A stretch of 14,916 bases of DNA from Betaproteobacteria bacterium (GTDB lineage: Bacteria > Pseudomonadota > Gammaproteobacteria > Burkholderiales > SG8-39). Made by a program: the position numbers and the translations under genes. Position 1 is the first letter of the stretch. Each line of letters begins with the position of its first letter. The notes under the pieces are model-generated. The model worked only from the letters and a program-made list of their open reading frames with translations, did not search any database and had not been told where the DNA came from. Below are positions 5,910 to 14,369 of this stretch, in pieces. Location: contig JAAOZY010000029.1 of the NCBI GenBank assembly GCA_012274205.1, forward strand, positions 1-14,916, in the 5' to 3' direction.

Positions 5910-8900
5910 ATGAATCCGTCACGCCAATTTGTCCTGCGGCCGGTGGCGACATCGCTGTTCATGCTCGCCATCCTGCTGGTGGGCCTCGTTGCCTACCGCA
6001 TGCTGCCGCTGTCGGCGCTGCCCGAGGTCGATTACCCCACCATCCAGGTGGTCACGCTCTATCCCGGCGCCAGCCCCGACGTGATGACCTCGTCGATTAC
6101 TGCGCCGCTGGAACGCCAGTTCGGCCAGATGCCGGGGTTGAACCAGATGTCCTCGACCAGCTCCGGCGGCGCGTCCGTAATCACGCTGCAGTTCAGCCTC
6201 GATCTGGCGCTCGATGTGGCCGAACAGGAGGTGCAGGCCGCAATCAACGCCGCCAGCAATCTGCTGCCGACAGACCTGCCGGTGCCGCCGATCTACAACA
6301 AGGTGAATCCGGCCGATACGCCGATCATGACGCTTGCCGTCATGTCGAAGACCCTGCCGCTTATCAAGGTGCAAAACCTGGTCGACACGCGCATCGCGCA
6401 AAAGATCGCGCAGCTGCCGGGCGTGGGCCTGGTGAGCCTGTCCGGAGGCCAGCGGCCGGCGGTGCGCATCCAGGCCAATCCGACGGCGCTCGCCGCGTAC
6501 AAGCTCAGCCTCGACGACCTGCGCACCGCTATTGCGGCCGCCAATGTGAACCAGGCCAAGGGCAGCTTCGATGGCCCGGCGCGCGCCTCCACCATCGACG
6601 CCAACGACCAGCTCAAATCCGCCGACGAGTACAGAAGCCTGATCATCGCCTACAGGAACGGCGGGCCGGTGCGCCTATCGGATGTCGCCGACACCAAGGA
6701 CGACGCGGAAAACCTGCGACTGGGGGCGTGGGCCAACGACACGGCGGCGGTGTTGGTCAACATCCAGCGCCAGCCGGGCGCGAACGTGATCGAAGTCGTG
6801 GACCGGGTGAAGCAGCTGTTGCCGCAACTGCAGGCGACGCTGCCCGGTTCAGTCGAGGTGCAGTTGCTCACCGACCGCACCACCACCATCCGCGCTTCGG
6901 TCAGGGACGTGAAATTCGAGCTGGTGCTCGCGGTAGTGCTGGTGGTGATGGTGATTTTCCTGTTCCTGCGCAATCTGTCCGCGACCATCATTCCGAGCAT
7001 CGCGGTGCCGCTGTCGCTGGTCGGGACCTTCGGCGTCATGTACCTCGCCGGCTTTTCCATCAACAACCTGACGCTGATGGCGCTGACCATCGCCACCGGC
7101 TTCGTCGTCGACGACGCCATCGTCATGATAGAAAACGTGTCGCGCTACATCGAGGAAGGGGAGTCGCCGCTGCAGGCTGCGCTCAAGGGCTCGGAGCAGA
7201 TCGGCTTCACCATTATTTCGCTGACTTTTTCCCTGATTGCGGTGCTGATTCCGCTGCTGTTCATGGGCGATGTGGTCGGGCGCCTGTTCCGTGAGTTCGC
7301 GATCACCCTTGCCGTGGCGATCCTGATCTCGGCAGTCGTCTCGCTCACGCTTACGCCGATGATGTGCGCCAGGCTGCTGAAACACACGCCTGAAGCCGAG
7401 CAGGGCTGGTTTTACCGCGAAAGCGGGCGCTTGCTCGATCGCGTGATCGCGCGCTACGGCCTGATGCTCGACTGGGTGCTGGACCGCCAGCGCGCGACCC
7501 TGTGGGTCGCGATCGGCACGCTTGCGCTCACCGTGCTGCTGTATGTGTTCGTGCCCAAGGGCTTTTTCCCGGTGCAGGACACCGGCGCGATCCAGGGCAT
7601 CTCGGAAGCGCCGCAGTCCATTTCCTTTGCGGCGATGGCCGAGCGCCAGCAGGCGCTGGCGCGCGCGGTGCTGCAGGACCCGGCGGTGGAAAGCCTGTCC
7701 TCCTTCATCGGCGTGGACGGGATCAACACCACGCTCAACAGCGGGCGCATGCTGATCAACCTGAAGCCGCTCGCTCAGCGCGACGTGAGGGCGGTGGAGG
7801 TGATCCGCCGGCTGCAGCCCAGGCTCGCCAAGGTGGAAGGCATTACGCTTTACATGCAGCCGGTGCAGGATCTCACTATCGAAGACCGCGTCAGCCGCAC
7901 CCAGTACCAGTTCAGCGTGGAGGATGCCGATTCCGAGGAACTCTCGGCCTGGGTGCCGAAACTGGTCGAACGCCTGCGCACCCTGCCGCAACTCGCCGAC
8001 GTCGCCAGCGACCTGCAGGACCAGGGACTGCAAGCCTACGTGGACATCGATCGCGCCACCGCCGGCCGGCTCGGCGTCACCCCGGGCGCGATCGACAACG
8101 CGCTGTACAACGCTTTCGGCCAGCGGCTGATCTCGACCATCTACACCCAGACCAGCCAGTATCGCGTGGTGCTGGAGGCGATGCCCGAATTCCAGAAAGG
8201 ACCGGCTGCGCTGGAGAACGTCTATGTCGATGCCGCGGGCGGCGGGCTGGTGCGGCTGTCCACGATCGCGCGCGTAAGCGAGAAGACGGCGCCGCTGCTG
8301 GTGAACCACCTGGGCCAGTTCCCTTCGGCGACCATCTCCTTCAATCTCGCGCCCGGCCATTCGCTCGGCGACGCGGTGCAGGCGATCCGCGCCAACGAAA
8401 AGGACATCGGCCTGCCGCTCAGCGTGCAGACGCGCTTCCAGGGCTCCGCGGCCGCGTTCCAAGGCTCGCTCGACAACACGCTGCTGCTGATCCTCGCGGC
8501 GATCGTGACCATGTACATCGTGCTCGGGGTCCTGTACGAAAGCTATATCCACCCGGTGACCATACTCTCGACGCTGCCCTCGGCCGGGGTCGGCGCGCTG
8601 CTTGCGCTGCTGCTCTCGGGCAAGGACATCGACATCATCGCCATCATCGGCATCATCCTGTTGATCGGCATCGTCAAGAAGAACGCGATCATGATGATCG
8701 ACTTCGCGCTTGCGGCTGAGCGCCAGGAGGGCAAGAGCCCGCGCGAGGCGATCCGCCAGGCCTGCCTGCTGCGCTTCCGGCCGATACTGATGACCACCAT
8801 GGCGGCGCTGCTCGCGGCGCTGCCGCTGATGCTGGGCACCGGCGTCGGCTCCGAATTGCGCCATCCGCTCGGCATCACCATGGTGGGCGGGCTGCTGGTG

Positions 8901-9008
8901 AGCCAGGTGCTGACGCTGTTTACGACGCCGGTGATCTACCTCGCATTCGACCGCCTGGCGCGGCGGCTGCGCGGCGCCGGCAAGCCGGACGCGGAGGCGC
9001 AGGCATGA
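5910..9008 (+). CDS. mdtB: MdtB-type RND efflux pump subunit
   Basis: This 1032-residue inner-membrane proton-driven RND transporter is full length for the family. TM1 lies at about 11-30, followed by the first periplasmic pore/docking region with YPTIQVVTLYPGASPD. TM2-TM6 follow from about 337 and carry the proton-relay pair D401-D402 in GFVVDDAIVMIEN; the second periplasmic region begins with VPKGFFPVQDTG (548-559). The last helices include the relay lysine K924 in IGIVKKNAIMMIDF. Homology to the next gene is obvious along its whole length, but the two differ as MdtB and MdtC do. In E. coli these form a B2C heterotrimer. The stop overlaps the next start (ATGA, 9005-9008), so translation is coupled. 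The ATG at 5910 fits the family N-terminus; its ribosome-binding site is weak (AGG at 5894-5896, 13 bases away). Confidence 0.94.
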   Translation: MNPSRQFVLRPVATSLFMLAILLVGLVAYRMLPLSALPEVDYPTIQVVTLYPGASPDVMTSSITAPLERQFGQMPGLNQMSSTSSGGASVITLQFSLDLALDVAEQEVQAAINAASNLLPTDLPVPPIYNKVNPADTPIMTLAVMSKTLPLIKVQNLVDTRIAQKIAQLPGVGLVSLSGGQRPAVRIQANPTALAAYKLSLDDLRTAIAAANVNQAKGSFDGPARASTIDANDQLKSADEYRSLIIAYRNGGPVRLSDVADTKDDAENLRLGAWANDTAAVLVNIQRQPGANVIEVVDRVKQLLPQLQATLPGSVEVQLLTDRTTTIRASVRDVKFELVLAVVLVVMVIFLFLRNLSATIIPSIAVPLSLVGTFGVMYLAGFSINNLTLMALTIATGFVVDDAIVMIENVSRYIEEGESPLQAALKGSEQIGFTIISLTFSLIAVLIPLLFMGDVVGRLFREFAITLAVAILISAVVSLTLTPMMCARLLKHTPEAEQGWFYRESGRLLDRVIARYGLMLDWVLDRQRATLWVAIGTLALTVLLYVFVPKGFFPVQDTGAIQGISEAPQSISFAAMAERQQALARAVLQDPAVESLSSFIGVDGINTTLNSGRMLINLKPLAQRDVRAVEVIRRLQPRLAKVEGITLYMQPVQDLTIEDRVSRTQYQFSVEDADSEELSAWVPKLVERLRTLPQLADVASDLQDQGLQAYVDIDRATAGRLGVTPGAIDNALYNAFGQRLISTIYTQTSQYRVVLEAMPEFQKGPAALENVYVDAAGGGLVRLSTIARVSEKTAPLLVNHLGQFPSATISFNLAPGHSLGDAVQAIRANEKDIGLPLSVQTRFQGSAAAFQGSLDNTLLLILAAIVTMYIVLGVLYESYIHPVTILSTLPSAGVGALLALLLSGKDIDIIAIIGIILLIGIVKKNAIMMIDFALAAERQEGKSPREAIRQACLLRFRPILMTTMAALLAALPLMLGTGVGSELRHPLGITMVGGLLVSQVLTLFTTPVIYLAFDRLARRLRGAGKPDAEAQA

Positions 9009-12000
9009 ACTTCAGCGCCCCATTCATCGCGCGGCCGGTGGCGACGACGCTGCTCACCCTCGGCATCGCGCTGGCCGGTGCGATCGCCTTCCGGCTGCTG
9101 CCGGTGTCGCCGCTGCCGCAGGTGGATTTCCCCACCATTTCGGTGCAGGCTGCGCTGCCCGGGGCGAGTCCGGAGACCATGGCCTCGACCGTGGCGACGC
9201 CGCTCGAGCGCGCGCTCGGCCGCATCGCCGGTGTCACCGAAATAACTTCATCGAGCTCGCTCGGCTCGACGCGCATCATCCTGCAGTTCGAACTCAACCG
9301 CAGCATCGACGGCGCCGCGCGCGATGTACAGGCGGCGATCAATGCCGCGCGCAGTCTGCTGCCTACCGGCCTGCCGAGCAATCCCACCTACCGCAAAGTG
9401 AATCCGGCCGACGCGCCGATCATGATCCTGTCGCTCACCTCGGAAACCATGGACCGGGGGCAGATGTACGACGCGGCCTCGACCATCCTCGCGCAGAAAC
9501 TGTCGCAGCTGGACGGCATCGGCCAGGTGACCGTGGGCGGCAGTTCGCTGCCGGCGGTGCGGGTCGAACTGAACCCGGCGACGCTCAACAAATACGGCAT
9601 TGGCATGGAGGAGGTGCGCGCCGCGATCTTCGCCACCAATGCCAACCGGCCCAAGGGCTCGGTGGAGGACGGCGCGCGCAAATGGCAGATTCTCGCCAAC
9701 GACCAGGCGAAGAAGGCGGCGGACTACCTGCCGCTCATCGTCAGTTACCGCAACGGCGCAGCGGTACGCCTCGCCGACCTGGGCGAGGTGGTCGACTCGG
9801 TGCAGGACCTGAGAAACGACGGCTCGGCCAACGGCAAGCCGGCCGTGCTGCTGATTCTGTATCGCCAGCCCGGCGCGAATATCATCGACACCGTGGACCG
9901 GGTAAGGGCGGAACTGCCGGTGCTCGCGGCCTCGATCCCGCAGACGATCGATCTCGAGGTGGCGCTCGATCGCACGCCCACAATTCGCGCTTCCCTGCGC
10001 GACACCGAGCGCTCGCTGATGATCTCGGTCGCACTGGTGATCCTGGTGGTGTTCCTGTTCCTGCGCAATTGGCGCGCGACGCTGATCCCGAGCGTGGCGG
10101 TGCCGGTATCGCTCATCGGCACCTTCGGCGTCATGTACCTGTGCAACTACAGCCTGGACAGTCTTTCGCTGATGGCGCTGACCATCGCCACCGGTTTCGT
10201 CGTCGACGACGCCATCGTGGTGCTGGAGAACATTTCGCGGCGCATCGAGGGGGGCATGACGCCCACGGGGGAGCGCAGGGCCCCCCTCACCCCGCGGGAG
10301 GCGGCGCTCGCCGGCAGCCGCGAGGTGGGCTTCACCGTGCTGTCGATGAGCCTGTCGCTGATCGCGGTGTTCATTCCGATCCTGCTCATGGGCGGCATCA
10401 TCGGGCGGCTGTTCCGCGAGTTCGCGGTGGTGCTGTCGGTGGCGATCCTGATCTCGCTGCTGGTGTCGCTCACCACGACGCCGATGATGTGCGCCCGGCT
10501 GCTGCGGCCCGAGCGCGGGCGCGCGCACGGGCGGGCTTACCGCGCCAGCGAGCGCGCCTTCGCCGCTTTGCTCGGCTGGTACGAGGTTTCGCTTGCCTGG
10601 GCACTGCGGCACGGCCGCATCATGCTGTTGCTGCTCGCCGCGACCATCTGCCTCAACGTCTATCTGTACATCATCGTGCCCAAGGGTTTCTTCCCGCAGC
10701 AGGACACCGGCCGCCTGGTCGGCAACATCCAGGCCGACCAGAGCATCTCGTTCCAGGCGATGCGACAAAAGCTGGCCGACTTCGTCCAGATCGTGCGCCA
10801 GGACCCGGACGTGCAGACCGTAGTCGCGTTCACCGGCGGCGGCCAGCGCAACCGGGCGTTCATGTTCGTCGTGCTCAAGCCGCTCGGCGCGCGCAAGCTC
10901 AGCGCCGACAAGATCATCGCCCGACTGCGCGGCAAGCTCGCGCGCGAACCCGGCGCGGCTCTGTTTCTCGTTCCGGTGCAGGACATCCGCGTGGGCGGGC
11001 GCCAGGCCAGCGCGCAGTACCAGTTCACGCTGCAGGCGGATGAACTCGATGAGTTGCGCTTGTGGGAGCCGCGCGTGCGCCGCGCCCTGGCCGAACTGCC
11101 CGAGCTGGCCGACGTGAACACCGACCAGGAAGACAAGGGCCTGCAGACCACGCTGGTCATCGACCGCGACAGCGCCACCCGGCTGGGGGTCACGCCGCAG
11201 ATGATCGATGCGACGCTGAATGACGCATTCGGCCAGCGCCAGGTTTCGACCATTTACAATCCGCTCAACCAGTACCGGGTGGTGATGGAGCTTGCGCCGG
11301 AATTCTGGCAAAGCGCGGAGACGCTGAAGAGCGTGTACGTGCGCACGCCCGGCGGGGCGCAGGTGCCGCTGTCGGCGATCAGCCGCTACGAGCCCACCAA
11401 CACGCCGCTGGGAGTGAACCACCAGAGCCAGTTCGCCGCCTCGACCATTTCCTTCAATCTGCCGGTCGGCGTATCCCTTTCGGATGCGACGCGCGCGGTG
11501 CAGCAGGCGCTCGACCGGATCGGGCTGCCGACGGGCGTACACGGCGCGTTTCAGGGCACTGCGCGCGCGTTCCAGGCTTCGCTCGACAGCCAGCCGCTGC
11601 TGCTGCTCGCGGCGTTGCTTGCGGTGTACATCGTGCTCGGCATGCTCTACGAGAGCTTCGTGCATCCGATCACCATCCTTTCGACCCTGCCTTCGGCCGG
11701 CGTGGGCGCGCTGCTGGCGCTGCTCGCGTTCCGCACGGAATTCAGCATCATCGCGCTGATCGGCGTCATCCTGCTGATCGGCATTGTCAAAAAGAACGCG
11801 ATCATGATGATCGACTTCGCGCTGGCCGCCGAGCGCAGCCAGGGCCTGCCCCCGGAGCAGGCGATCTTCCAGGCCTGCCTGCTGCGCTTCCGGCCGATCA
11901 TGATGACCACCATGGCCGCAATGTTCGGCGCCATCCCGCTGGCGCTGGGCCTGGGCGAAGGCGCCGAATTGCGCCGTCCGCTGGGCATTGCCATCGTCGG

Positions 12001-12148
12001 CGGTCTTGTTTTCAGCCAGATGCTGACGCTGTACACGACACCGGTGGTGTACATCTATCTCGACCGCTTCGGGCTCTGGTGCCGGCGTCAGCGCGCGCGG
12101 CGCTTCGGCAGGACGCCGGCAAGCGCACCGGCCCAGTCCAATCCATGA
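9005..12148 (+). CDS. mdtC: MdtC-type RND efflux pump subunit
   Basis: This 1047-residue RND transporter is the partner of the preceding pump gene in a probable MdtB/MdtC heterotrimer. It starts with the family's N-terminus MNFSAPFIARPVATTLL and carries the proton-relay aspartates D401-D402 in GFVVDDAIVVLEN and the lysine K930 in IGIVKKNAIMMIDF; VPKGFFPQQDTG (558-569) opens the second periplasmic region. A clear GGAGG (8993-8997) lies seven bases before its ATG, inside mdtB, and the ATGA overlap couples translation. Against its paralogue it has an extra ten or so residues (about 419-428) in the cytoplasmic loop after the relay helix, between SRRIEGGM and PREAALAG. Two stretches are almost identical at DNA level to mdtB. 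With the paralogue, adaptor and downstream channel it completes a tripartite efflux system, typically for drugs, detergents or bile salts; the actual substrates are not readable from sequence. Confidence 0.94.
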   Translation: MNFSAPFIARPVATTLLTLGIALAGAIAFRLLPVSPLPQVDFPTISVQAALPGASPETMASTVATPLERALGRIAGVTEITSSSSLGSTRIILQFELNRSIDGAARDVQAAINAARSLLPTGLPSNPTYRKVNPADAPIMILSLTSETMDRGQMYDAASTILAQKLSQLDGIGQVTVGGSSLPAVRVELNPATLNKYGIGMEEVRAAIFATNANRPKGSVEDGARKWQILANDQAKKAADYLPLIVSYRNGAAVRLADLGEVVDSVQDLRNDGSANGKPAVLLILYRQPGANIIDTVDRVRAELPVLAASIPQTIDLEVALDRTPTIRASLRDTERSLMISVALVILVVFLFLRNWRATLIPSVAVPVSLIGTFGVMYLCNYSLDSLSLMALTIATGFVVDDAIVVLENISRRIEGGMTPTGERRAPLTPREAALAGSREVGFTVLSMSLSLIAVFIPILLMGGIIGRLFREFAVVLSVAILISLLVSLTTTPMMCARLLRPERGRAHGRAYRASERAFAALLGWYEVSLAWALRHGRIMLLLLAATICLNVYLYIIVPKGFFPQQDTGRLVGNIQADQSISFQAMRQKLADFVQIVRQDPDVQTVVAFTGGGQRNRAFMFVVLKPLGARKLSADKIIARLRGKLAREPGAALFLVPVQDIRVGGRQASAQYQFTLQADELDELRLWEPRVRRALAELPELADVNTDQEDKGLQTTLVIDRDSATRLGVTPQMIDATLNDAFGQRQVSTIYNPLNQYRVVMELAPEFWQSAETLKSVYVRTPGGAQVPLSAISRYEPTNTPLGVNHQSQFAASTISFNLPVGVSLSDATRAVQQALDRIGLPTGVHGAFQGTARAFQASLDSQPLLLLAALLAVYIVLGMLYESFVHPITILSTLPSAGVGALLALLAFRTEFSIIALIGVILLIGIVKKNAIMMIDFALAAERSQGLPPEQAIFQACLLRFRPIMMTTMAAMFGAIPLALGLGEGAELRRPLGIAIVGGLVFSQMLTLYTTPVVYIYLDRFGLWCRRQRARRFGRTPASAPAQSNP

Positions 12149-12182
12149 AATCGAACCAGATGAAACGGCGCGCGGAGGCTTT

Positions 12183-13664
12183 ATGAAACTGAATGCCATG
12201 ACGCTGGCGGCGGCCGCTCTGCTCGCAGGCTGCAGCGTCGGCCCCGATTACGTGCGGCCCGGCGTCGACACCCCGGCGGCCTACAAGGAAGCGGGCAAGT
12301 GGAAACCGGCCCAGCCCAGGGACGATGTCAAGCGCGGCAAGTGGTGGGCAGTATTCGGCGACCCGCTGCTCGATCAGCTGCAGGATAGCGTCGACATCTC
12401 CAACCAGAATCTGGCCAAGGCCGAGGCCCAGTACCGGCAGGCGCTTGCGCTGCTGGATTCGGCGCGCGCCGGTTTCTTCCCCAGCGTAACGGGAGGCATC
12501 TCCAGCACGCGTTCGCGCGCGTCGGCAACGACCATCGCGCAACCGTCGGCGACGCCGGTGTCACGCGGCGTGGTCACCAACCACAGCCTTGCGTTCCAGG
12601 CGAGCTGGGCGCCGGACATCTGGGGCAATATCCGCCGCGCGGTCGAGGCCAACGAGGCGGGCGCCCAGGCGAGCGCGGGTGATCTGGAGGCGGCGCGCCT
12701 GTCGGCGCATGCGGCGCTGGCGCAAAGCTATTTCCAATTGCGCTCGCTTGACGCCCAGCAGCAACTGCTCGAGGACACCGTGGCCACCTACGAGAAGTCG
12801 CTCAAGCTGGTGCAGAATCAGTACGCGGCGGGCATCGTCGCCAAGGCGGACCTGGTGCAGGCGCAAACCCAGATCAAGACCACGCAGGCGCAGGCCATCG
12901 ACATCGGCGCGCAGCGGGCGCAGCTCGAGCACGCCATCGCCGTGCTCGCGGGCAGGCCGCCGGCGGAACTCGCCATAGCGCGCCAGCCGCTGCAGGCGGC
13001 AGTGCCGGCGCTTCCGGCCGAATTGCCCTCCGAGCTGCTCGAGCGCCGCCCGGACATCGCTGCGGCCGAACGGCGCATGGCGCAGGCAAACGCGCAAATC
13101 GGGGTCGCCACCGCCGCCTATTTTCCCTCTCTCACGCTGTCGTCCTCGGCCGGTTATCAAAGTGCGACCATGGCCGACTGGCTGACCGCGCCCAGCCGCT
13201 TCTGGTCGTTCGGGCCCGCCATCGCGCTGAATCTGTTCGACGGCGGCCTGCGCCGCGCGCAGACGGCACAGGCGGTCGCCGCTTACGACGCCAGCGTTGC
13301 CGCCTACCGGCAGACGGTTCTTGCCGGATTCCAGCAGGTGGAGGACAGCCTTGCCACGCTGCGCATTCTCGAACAGGAAGCGGCTGTCCAGGGCGAAGCG
13401 GTCAAACTTGCCGAGCAATCGCTGGCGCTGGCGATCAACCAGTACAAGGCCGGAACGGTGAATTTTCTCAACGTGGCGATAGCGCAGACGACGGCCCTGG
13501 CCAACCAGAGAACGGCGGTCAATCTGCTTGGCCAGCGTCTGGTCGCGTCGGCCCAGCTGGTCGCGAACCTGGGCGGGGGCTGGAGTGCGTCCGGCGACAA
13601 ACCCGGGGTGCAGGACAGCTCGCGCTCCGCACGCGACGCGCCGGCTTACACCGACAGGAAATGA
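12183..13664 (+). CDS. Outer-membrane efflux channel lipoprotein, NodT/OprM family
   Basis: This 493-residue protein is the outer-membrane exit duct of the tripartite pump. The signal peptide ends in lipobox LAGC (lipidated Cys17), followed by the hallmark VGPDYVRP. Two outer-membrane-efflux (OEP) repeats follow, about 60-245 and 275-460. They include PDIWGNIRRAVEANEAGAQA, YAAGIVAKADLVQAQTQ, the family-typical LLERRPDIAAAERRMAQANA and AAYFPSLTLSSSAG. Length fits the family. A GGAGG (12174-12178) sits four bases before the ATG. The gene starts 34 bases after mdtC and its stop overlaps the next start (ATGA, 13661-13664). E. coli mdtABC lacks its own channel gene and uses TolC, so here the operon is self-contained. 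The last 25 or so residues are a polar tail without family features. Confidence 0.92.
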   Translation: MKLNAMTLAAAALLAGCSVGPDYVRPGVDTPAAYKEAGKWKPAQPRDDVKRGKWWAVFGDPLLDQLQDSVDISNQNLAKAEAQYRQALALLDSARAGFFPSVTGGISSTRSRASATTIAQPSATPVSRGVVTNHSLAFQASWAPDIWGNIRRAVEANEAGAQASAGDLEAARLSAHAALAQSYFQLRSLDAQQQLLEDTVATYEKSLKLVQNQYAAGIVAKADLVQAQTQIKTTQAQAIDIGAQRAQLEHAIAVLAGRPPAELAIARQPLQAAVPALPAELPSELLERRPDIAAAERRMAQANAQIGVATAAYFPSLTLSSSAGYQSATMADWLTAPSRFWSFGPAIALNLFDGGLRRAQTAQAVAAYDASVAAYRQTVLAGFQQVEDSLATLRILEQEAAVQGEAVKLAEQSLALAINQYKAGTVNFLNVAIAQTTALANQRTAVNLLGQRLVASAQLVANLGGGWSASGDKPGVQDSSRSARDAPAYTDRK

Positions 13665-14218
13665 AGCCCGGCCGCCCGCATGCGGGCGCAACGGAACCGG
13701 CGCCCGGTCCTGGCGGCAGCCGGGAACGAAGCATGCTCGCCGCGAACGCTGTGGCAAGGCGGCGCGCGCTGCGGGCCATAGCCGTGTTCGAGGCGCTGAA
13801 GGGACTCGCGGCACTGGCCGCGATCGCCGGGGTGCTCGACCTGATGCATCACGATGTGCGCCGGCTCGCGCTGGAACTGATCGGCCATTTCCGCATGAAC
13901 CCGGACGGCCGCTATCCTTCGATACTCTTGCACTACGCCGAGCTTCTGCCTGGCGCCGACCTGCGCGCGCTGCTCGCGCTTGCGCTTGCCTATATTCTCG
14001 TGCGCATGCTCGAGGCCTACGGACTTTGGAACGATCGCGTCTGGGGCGAATGGCTGGGAGCGCTGGCGGGTGGCTTGTATTTACCGTTCGAACTCGCCCA
14101 TCTGGCACACCGGCCGTCGGTCATCAATGCCGCGGTCCTGGCGGGAAATGCGCTCGTTGTCGGGTTCCTCGCGTATCAGCTGTGGCGCAGGCGATCAAGC
14201 GCCGTCACCCGCGCATGA
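13661..14218 (+). CDS. DUF2127 inner-membrane protein, last gene of the efflux operon
   Basis: This 185-residue protein has four likely membrane segments (about 36-62, 100-118, 128-148, 152-174) and belongs to the DUF2127 family, whose function is unknown. Family features are RAIAVFEALKG at the start of TM1, RMLEAYGLWNDRVWGEWL and GGLYLPFELAHL. The ATG at 13661 overlaps the channel gene's stop (ATGA), suggesting coupling, with AGGA only one base away. The alternative ATG at 13733 has GGGAA six bases upstream and would give 161 residues that still contain the whole domain. The intervening 24 codons are low complexity and contain a palindrome, so the shorter protein is quite possible. Its place in the operon suggests a link to efflux or envelope stress, but that is inference. 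Confidence 0.85.
   Translation: MKPGRPHAGATEPAPGPGGSRERSMLAANAVARRRALRAIAVFEALKGLAALAAIAGVLDLMHHDVRRLALELIGHFRMNPDGRYPSILLHYAELLPGADLRALLALALAYILVRMLEAYGLWNDRVWGEWLGALAGGLYLPFELAHLAHRPSVINAAVLAGNALVVGFLAYQLWRRRSSAVTRA
13673..13688. repeat. Perfect 16-base palindrome at the start of the DUF2127 gene
   Basis: CGCCCGCATGCGGGCG is its own reverse complement. In RNA it would form a six-pair GC stem with a CATG loop, immediately after the channel stop and upstream of the alternative DUF2127 start at 13733. It could be an mRNA processing or stability element that modulates the last gene, or simply a coincidence in GC-rich DNA. Confidence 0.35.
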
Positions 14219-14229
14219 TCGCCAGTGCT

Positions 14230-14256
14230 GCTTTTGCGAGGCGGAGCCGCAAAAGC
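14230..14256 (+). terminator. Hairpin 1 after the efflux operon
   Basis: GCTTTTGCG (14230-14238) and CGCAAAAGC (14248-14256) form a perfect nine-pair stem with a nine-base loop. It begins 12 bases after the DUF2127 stop and is followed by TTATT on the plus strand. It is the best terminator candidate for the five-gene efflux operon, although its T-tract is short and interrupted. Confidence 0.5.
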
Positions 14257-14258
14257 TT

Positions 14259-14297
14259 ATTGGGGGCCATTTCAGAATTAACGAAATGGCCCCTAAT
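14259..14297. terminator. Hairpin 2, 15-pair stem in the convergent gap
   Basis: The arms 14259-14273 and 14283-14297 pair over 15 positions (14 Watson-Crick plus one G-T), with GGGGCCATTTC facing GAAATGGCCCC and an AT-rich nine-base loop. On the plus strand the stem runs into TTTA; on the minus strand a TTTT follows four bases later (complement of 14251-14254). It could terminate transcription from both sides. A small odd palindrome, CCCTAATTTAGGG (14291-14303), overlaps its right arm. Confidence 0.55.
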
Positions 14298-14306
14298 TTA
14301 GGGAGC

Positions 14307-14355
14307 ATGAGGGGATGTCCCCCAAGAGGACTTCCTTCTGGGCGTATCCCCTCAT
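14307..14355. terminator. Hairpin 3, downstream of the Spy-family gene
   Basis: ATGAGGGGAT (14307-14316) and ATCCCCTCAT (14346-14355) are perfect ten-base inverted repeats. The 29-base spacer can pair further (CCC with GGG), and TTTT overlaps the right end on the plus strand (14355-14358). It lies just beyond the minus-strand Spy-family stop (14370-14372), so it is the first structure that gene's transcript would meet. The long, structured loop is more like a repetitive palindromic element than a simple terminator. Confidence 0.4.
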
Positions 14356-14369
14356 TTTGAAATACGCTG

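Noticed and set aside
9248..12199. Very long minus-strand frame opposite mdtC
   Set aside because: The His/Arg/Gln-rich translation mirrors the RND codons; long antisense frames are expected in GC-rich genes. The same applies to those opposite mdtB (6849-8864), mdtA (4420-5952) and the channel gene (12561-14108).
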